Assembly (NCBI RefSeq): GCF_947623445.1
Contig: NC_135246.1
Coordinates: 16,041,856-16,105,855 of the forward strand
Length of the DNA stretch: 64,000 nucleotides
Direction: 5' to 3'
DNA from: Clavelina lepadiformis
Lineage: Eukaryota > Chordata > Ascidiacea > Aplousobranchia > Clavelinidae
Shown: positions 59,449 through 64,000 of the stretch, piece after piece
Layout of the letters: each line of letters begins with the position of its first letter
How positions within the stretch are numbered: position 1 is the stretch's first letter
Made by a program: the position numbers and the translations under genes
Notes under the pieces: generated by a model
Databases searched by the model: none
The model's input: only the letters and a program-made list of their open reading frames with translations
What the model was told of the DNA's origin: nothing

Positions 59449-60041
59449 TTCGTCCCCCCCGACACCAAAATAGGTTGGGAACCACTGGTCTAAACTAAAG
59501 ATACATGAAGTATCTAAAGCAAAACCGAAGCAAGAGCTGATTCACAATAAGTAGACAATGGGCCATTTACAACAGCATAAAGTAGGCTGCAAGGTGTACA
59601 ATGTAAAATGACAAGTTCACCTACAGTGCAACCTCTACGACACCACGACAATGCAGTTTGTAAGCAATTTTGACTTGGTAAAAAATTTTGACTTTTTATA
59701 CAACTTTGACAATTTTTGACCTAACGCTGTAAATTTGACAAATTTTTGACTTTTTTTGACAAGTCAAAAAATAATCGCCCTACTGATAACCCCATTTTTT
59801 TAAAGATCTTGTTCATATACAAACATACAACTTGATTACTTTGGGTTTTCTATAGAACTGAATGAGTTCAAATTAAAATGTCTACATCAGCTGCTTGGCT
59901 TCTGCGCCAATCAGTAACCTCGTAAACTACCACTATTTGCCTCGTGAATGTATTTACTTATTATTTTCATCTACAAAATGATACAAATAGAATTCTACAC
60001 ATTCAAAACTTTCGACTGTTCATCTTCCTTTTTAGACTTAC

Positions 60042-60241
60042 CCGGTTAATGGAAGTTGATTTCTCTCTCTCTATGGTCTCGGTAAAAGGAGATAAGCCTG
60101 TATGTATTGAATTTTCCGATTCTACGTTTTTTCCTTCGGCAGTGATTCCAAATCTACCATGAAAATGATTCTTTGCAAAATGATAAAGTAAAAAGCAGCA
60201 AAAAGCAGCAAGCAAGCCGTACGCCGCTTCTTTATTCTCAT
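60042..60241 (-). pseudogene. Orphan sulfotransferase first exon with frameshift
   Basis: The ATG at 60241 opens MRIKKRRTACLLLF followed by a hydrophobic segment and MVDLESL, homologous to the first exon of the 57188 gene (MRIRSRRAILLLF...LVDLKRL). In the ATG frame a TAG follows soon after. A good donor (cgg|gtaagt) at 60042 is reached only in another frame; the span is 200 nt, not a multiple of three, so one base has apparently been lost (or two gained). No catalytic exons follow before the 57188 gene. It could instead serve as an alternative first exon through the weaker donor atg|gtagat (phase 0). I favour a relic copy. Confidence 0.65.
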
Positions 60242-60650
60242 GCTTTTGCGCTTGCCGATATTCTCTGCTTGTGTAGCATGTAATGCTTCCACAATTGTGA
60301 CGCCGTCGACAATACGGAAATGGAATACAAAGGTTTTAAAGAAGGCTATTGTTTTTGCATGTGATATTTGAGTAACGTGTTCCAAATTATATGATCTAAT
60401 GCCTACAACAACCTCACCATCTGAATTAACTTTAAAGTGGCTCAGACGCCACTTGGTGCTACAGGTCTTTCATCAGTGCTTCTTTGTGTGCCTCTGTGTA
60501 AAATGTATAGCTCAATGGTTCTCAAAGTTTTTTTCACATTCCTCCGAAAACCAAACACTGTCAATTCCTCCCCAACAGAAATCATCAATCAACAATCAGT
60601 CCATATTAGCCAAATAATCGTTGTTTTTATGTCAAAGGTACTACAGTAGT

Positions 60651-60705
60651 CGCCGCTTTATAAACCCACCTCGGCCCCGGATCATTTTGGGCTTATAAAG
60701 CGGAA
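60651..60705. repeat. Short inverted repeat, CCGCTTTATAA hairpin
   Basis: CCGCTTTATAA at about 60653 and its exact inverse TTATAAAGCGG at about 60694 flank a GC-richer loop with CCTCGGCCCCGG. It may be one end of a pogo-like element (CAGTAGTCGCCGCTTTATAA) whose other end I did not find. Confidence 0.7.
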
Positions 60706-60889
60706 TGTGTGTTTTCTTCAAACTAGAACCTATAAATGACGGTACACAACACTCACATACCACAGGCAAGTTTGTTGTCGCATGCAACAACTTTATTAAC
60801 ATGTAACAACTTTTTTATTTGACTTTTGGCAGCACACTTCGCTACGTTTTCACGTTACTGTAGTTCTTAAAATTCTGAACTATGAATCT

Positions 60890-61933
60890 TTTTGGACACG
60901 TAGGGCAGTTAAAGATTTCCATGCAGTTCGGTCCAATGCGACATCTTTCACTTTTCGGTAGGTGGTGTTTAGCTCGTGTAGATCGTTACCGAAAGTGACT
61001 TGCCAGGTCTCCTTTGGTCTTCCTCGTTTGCATTTTCACCTGATGAATCCCAGTCTACTGCAATTTTCGGGTGCCAGTAGTCTGGTATTCTGAGCACACG
61101 TCCCACAAAGCGCATTCTGCGTTCAGTTATTAAGCTATTAAGGGTCAGTAAGCCACTTTTGTGTAAAATGTCATCGTTTGTGATGTGCTCTCTGTAGCTA
61201 ACACCAAGAATCCTCCATAGGCAACGCTGATGGAATACGTTTAGTCATTTGGTTATTCTTGCAGTTATTGTCCACGTTCCGCTGGCATATGTCAAAGTAC
61301 TAATGAGCTGTAGGCTATAGTTGTAGTTTCAGTTTTGGTTTTATAGCAGCAGTAGTTCAGATATGATTTATTTTCTGAAAAACTGTTTAAGCTTTCCCAA
61401 TCATGCAACTTATATCCGGTTCTGTGGATCCATTATTTGATATTATGTTACCAAGGTATGTAAAGTGGTCAACCTCTTCTGCAGATTGTTGGTTGATCAA
61501 TATGTTACCATCTGCTTGTCTGCCGATTTGCATAGTTTTTGTTTTGCTTCCATTTATACCTAGACCAATTTTGGCAGCAGTATCCTGTAACGCAGATGTC
61601 ATATTTTGTAAGTCATTTTTAATCTCCACAAGTAGTGCTACGTCTATATCATCAGCAAAATCTAGATCTGTAATTCGATGCTGCTTGGACCAGTGAATGC
61701 CAAAGTTTTCATTATTCATTAACTTGTGCATTACAAAGTCTACTGCTGGTGAGAATAGAAGTGGTGAAAGTGTACATCCTTGACGAACACCTGCGTTGAC
61801 ATTGAAAAAGTCGGTTGTTCCTGTTTCAGTACGAGTACAGCATCTTGAATTTTGGTAGATATTTTTAAAGATGTTGATGTAGTGTTTTGGGATGCCATAT
61901 GCTTGTGCAATGATCCATAGAGTGTCCCTCTAT
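60890..61933 (-). mobile_element. Non-LTR retrotransposon fragment with reverse transcriptase
   Basis: Minus strand. In order it encodes IIAQAYGIPKHYINIFKNIY, GVRQGCTLSPLLF, then in one open frame (61731-61387) ITDLDFADDIDVALL, IGLGINGSKTKTM and VDHFTYLGNII, the standard palm and post-palm motifs of LINE reverse transcriptase. A downstream frame holds RILGVSYREHITNDD and RMRFVGRVLRIPD, the usual C-terminal region. Stops and frame breaks between these parts make it inactive. The 5' part is missing; it abuts the duplicated block at 61934. Confidence 0.88.
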
Positions 61934-62830
61934 AAAGCGCGTTGACATGGGGCCAATGGTGCGGGAGAGCGCGTGGAATGGGGCACTCATACCAGGCTCA
62001 ACGGTTGGGCAACTAGTAATTCAACCCGTCTCGCACACTTACGAGCCCGTTACGCCAACCGTTTTGTCACCGAACCGACGATAGAAAAGTCAACAGAAAT
62101 GAGACCATCAGAGAAAAGTTAGGCGTAGAAGACGCCATCACTGAATATACAAAGAACAAAGTTAAGTTGGTTGGACACGTTGCAAGATCCACCTACAACT
62201 GATGGACTTGCGCAATGGTTAATGGAGAATGATTTTTCGGAAGGCCTCCAAAAAGGTGGAACGATGAATTGAGAATTATAAATGAACTAAAGTACATGCT
62301 TGCAAGATTAAGACTAAAATTGAAGAAATACTGTAACCCGCGAATCGACACGCGACAGATTGGTCGATTAAAGTGAACAGATATAATCTCATCACTGGAA
62401 GAGAATTCAAAGTGGGTTAGGTAATTGGATAAAAAGATGAAGTTTACGTACATTTTTCAATTGTTAACCCTCGAGATGCCTATACAGTAATGTTGGTCAT
62501 ATTCGGTGACGGCCTTACTTCTGCATCTAAGTGTTTCGATATGATATAATTTGGTTGATGGAATTAATATAGACGCCGTATAATATTTTAAAGCGTGAAG
62601 GTTATATTTTTCATTTATTTGCGCAAGAAATAAAAAAAAATAAAAGACACGGGCGTAAGACATACACGCAACATATTTCAGATTTAAAAGGCAAGAAAGC
62701 AATTGACTAGTTAGCTTGTTTTTTTAAACAGATTTTAATCGAAATTTTCTGGGAATTTAAACGGAGTTAAAAATCATCAGGAATTCGACACTCTGACTAC
62801 TTAACTACGCAAGCGAGCCGAAAGTACTAA
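61934..62830. repeat. Duplicated block, copy 2 (LINE-derived)
   Basis: The counterpart of 58590-59448 in the same orientation. It carries about 60 extra bases near 62415-62480 and ends 67 bases past the stop codon of the right-hand sulfotransferase. Confidence 0.85.
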
Positions 62831-62896
62831 ATGTCACGACAGATAAGAGTAACAGGAAAAATATATCTAACACACAATTAACAGTTTAAGACAAAT

Positions 62897-63737
62897 TCAG
62901 GTGAGTGACGTCTCTTTCTCCCAACCTCCCGCCGTCAGAGTCGTTATGTTAAAAGTGTAACCAAAGGTTTCCATATCGACTTTGTAGATGCTCAAAATAC
63001 GCTCAATCACGTCCGGTTCAAGTTGAGAGTAATATTTCTTTATAAATAAAGCTGGATCTCTAGATTGGTTAATGACGTTTAGAGGAGATATGACGTCGGA
63101 TGAAATGTTTAGTTTATTCTCAGTGATCCATCTTGCATCTTTGAAAAATAAGATGAAACAAAAGAAAGACGAATTAGTTTTGAATTTTAACCACTTACGT
63201 TTTCAAAATGAAAAATGTACAAGATTGAAATAAATTCATTTCGACAAAATATCGTTTTATATATAGCTATAGTTTAAGTTAGTTCATGATTGTTGATTAT
63301 TTTGTCGTCACCTGTATTAAATGTTTCTAGCTTAGTGATGTAGTTGAAGGGAAATTTGCACGGGTCGCAGAGGCTCAACATGGGTTTAAAATGGGGGTCC
63401 AAGTAACCCGAACTTTTTGTGCCATAATCGGCAACATAATGGGCAAAATCGACAAACTCCATAAAATGACCATCTTCTGACCTAAAAAGAAAAAAAATTT
63501 CAACAAAAAGTACATTTTTAAATTTGACTTCTCTTTGCAATATAAGATAAGGTTAAAACCAACACAAGTAAGTTCTCACCCATTCCATTTTCCATACTTG
63601 TTTGGATAATTTAACATCGCCGGAAACCAGTTAAACCAAGCGTGGTAATAGAACTCTTTGGTGAACTTATTCGCCCAACCAGATGCCAAACGAGCCAATG
63701 GGTGACGCACGTTTATTATTCTAACAGCATTGTCATC
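62897..63737 (-). CDS. Carbohydrate sulfotransferase, second gene, 3' part only
   Basis: Three exons in frame: 63737-63580, 63481-63312, 63138-62897 (stop TGA). Lengths 158 and 170 equal those of the 53407-57188 gene, with the same phases. They encode the 3'-phosphate motif VRHPLARLASGW, NYPNKYGKWNG, HFMEFVDFAHYVADYGTKSS, CDPCKFPFNYITKLETF and a tail FGYTFNITTLTAGGWEKE, all closely parallel to the left copy. The last exon is 12 nt longer (79 codons plus stop). The 5'-phosphosulfate loop and membrane anchor must lie beyond 64000; no such exon is seen at 63738-64000. It appears intact as far as visible. Confidence 0.9.
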
Positions 63738-64000
63738 CTTAGACATAAACAAATTTTTAGTAAAATTCCTTTCACAGGTTTTTAATTTTTCTGGACATAG
63801 ATTGTTCTAAAACCAAAGTTCAACGTGCAGAAGGCCTAACTAACGATTTTCAGTTAACAAAAAAAAAACTACAGAATTAGTGTTGAAGCATTTTGGCTGA
63901 AAAGTTTTGAACGTACAGTCATTCAATTTTATATACAGTACATATCACTTTTAAAATCAATTCAACAAAGAATTATAATCGTGCTTGAAACGAAGGAGAA

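Larger units (their letters stand above)
57189..62896. other. Repeat-filled spacer between sulfotransferase copies
   Basis: Contains the duplicated block (58590-59448 and 61934-62830), an orphan first exon (60042-60241), a small hairpin (60651-60705) and a LINE fragment (60890-61933). The stretches 57189-58589 and 59449-60041 show no recognisable gene; the frame at 57799-58083 has no known domain. Around 59685-59775 there is a low-complexity TTTTTGACTT-like tandem. Confidence 0.55.

Noticed and set aside
59449..60540. Complete hAT element between 59490 and 60510
   Set aside because: The end-like sequences (GGGAACCACTGG and CAATGGTTCTCAAAG) face outward from one another and do not form an inverted pair.
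61387..61731. Host gene of 114 aa
   Set aside because: Contains FADD and other reverse-transcriptase motifs; part of a broken LINE.

Overview
The window is AT-rich, intron-dense animal DNA, most likely from an ascidian tunicate. The reasons are a chordate-type YAP protein (two WW domains, C-terminal Trp-Leu), a single FMR1/FXR gene, several carbohydrate sulfotransferases in tandem, many short phase-consistent introns, and abundant short SINE and MITE copies. The species cannot be read from the sequence. Most exons below were chained by hand from splice sites with matching reading phase, because long ORFs alone miss them.

Layout, left to right: (1) 1-2039, plus: 3' part of a trypsin-like serine protease, entering the window exactly at its activation site. 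(2) 3833-16279, minus: complete eight-exon YAP1 (547 aa) with a 7.4-kb intron. (3) 16280-22508: intergenic, with one tRNA-derived SINE. (4) 22509-23408, plus: PRRC1 as one exon. (5) 24381-29591, plus: complete FMR1/FXR gene (14 exons, 686 aa) with skippable 3' exons. (6) 29592-33885: intergenic, rich in repeats. (7) 33886-37984, plus: a conserved gene with an IQ-like motif resembling CXorf58. (8) 39085-48196, minus: CUL1 (789 aa, or 841 aa with a 52-codon cassette exon not found in the human protein as recalled). One of its introns carries a 2.8-kb terminal-inverted-repeat transposon with a pogo-like element nested inside. (9) 48197-53406: intergenic repeats. (10) 53407-57188, minus: a complete six-exon PAPS-dependent carbohydrate sulfotransferase (352 aa). 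(11) 57189-62896: an orphan sulfotransferase first exon with a frameshift, a duplicated block of about 0.9 kb, and a LINE reverse-transcriptase fragment. (12) 62897-64000, minus: the 3' half of a second sulfotransferase that runs off the right edge.

The genes are unrelated housekeeping, signalling and RNA-binding loci, not a pathway cluster. The exceptions are the sulfotransferase array, clearly a local tandem family, and the incidental closeness of YAP1 (which keeps a DSG phosphodegron) to CUL1, the scaffold of the SCF ligase class that reads such degrons. The least expected features are the CUL1 cassette exon, the nested transposon beside it, and the decayed sulfotransferase copy. I found no CRISPR, prokaryotic operon, true tRNA gene or wholly new system.
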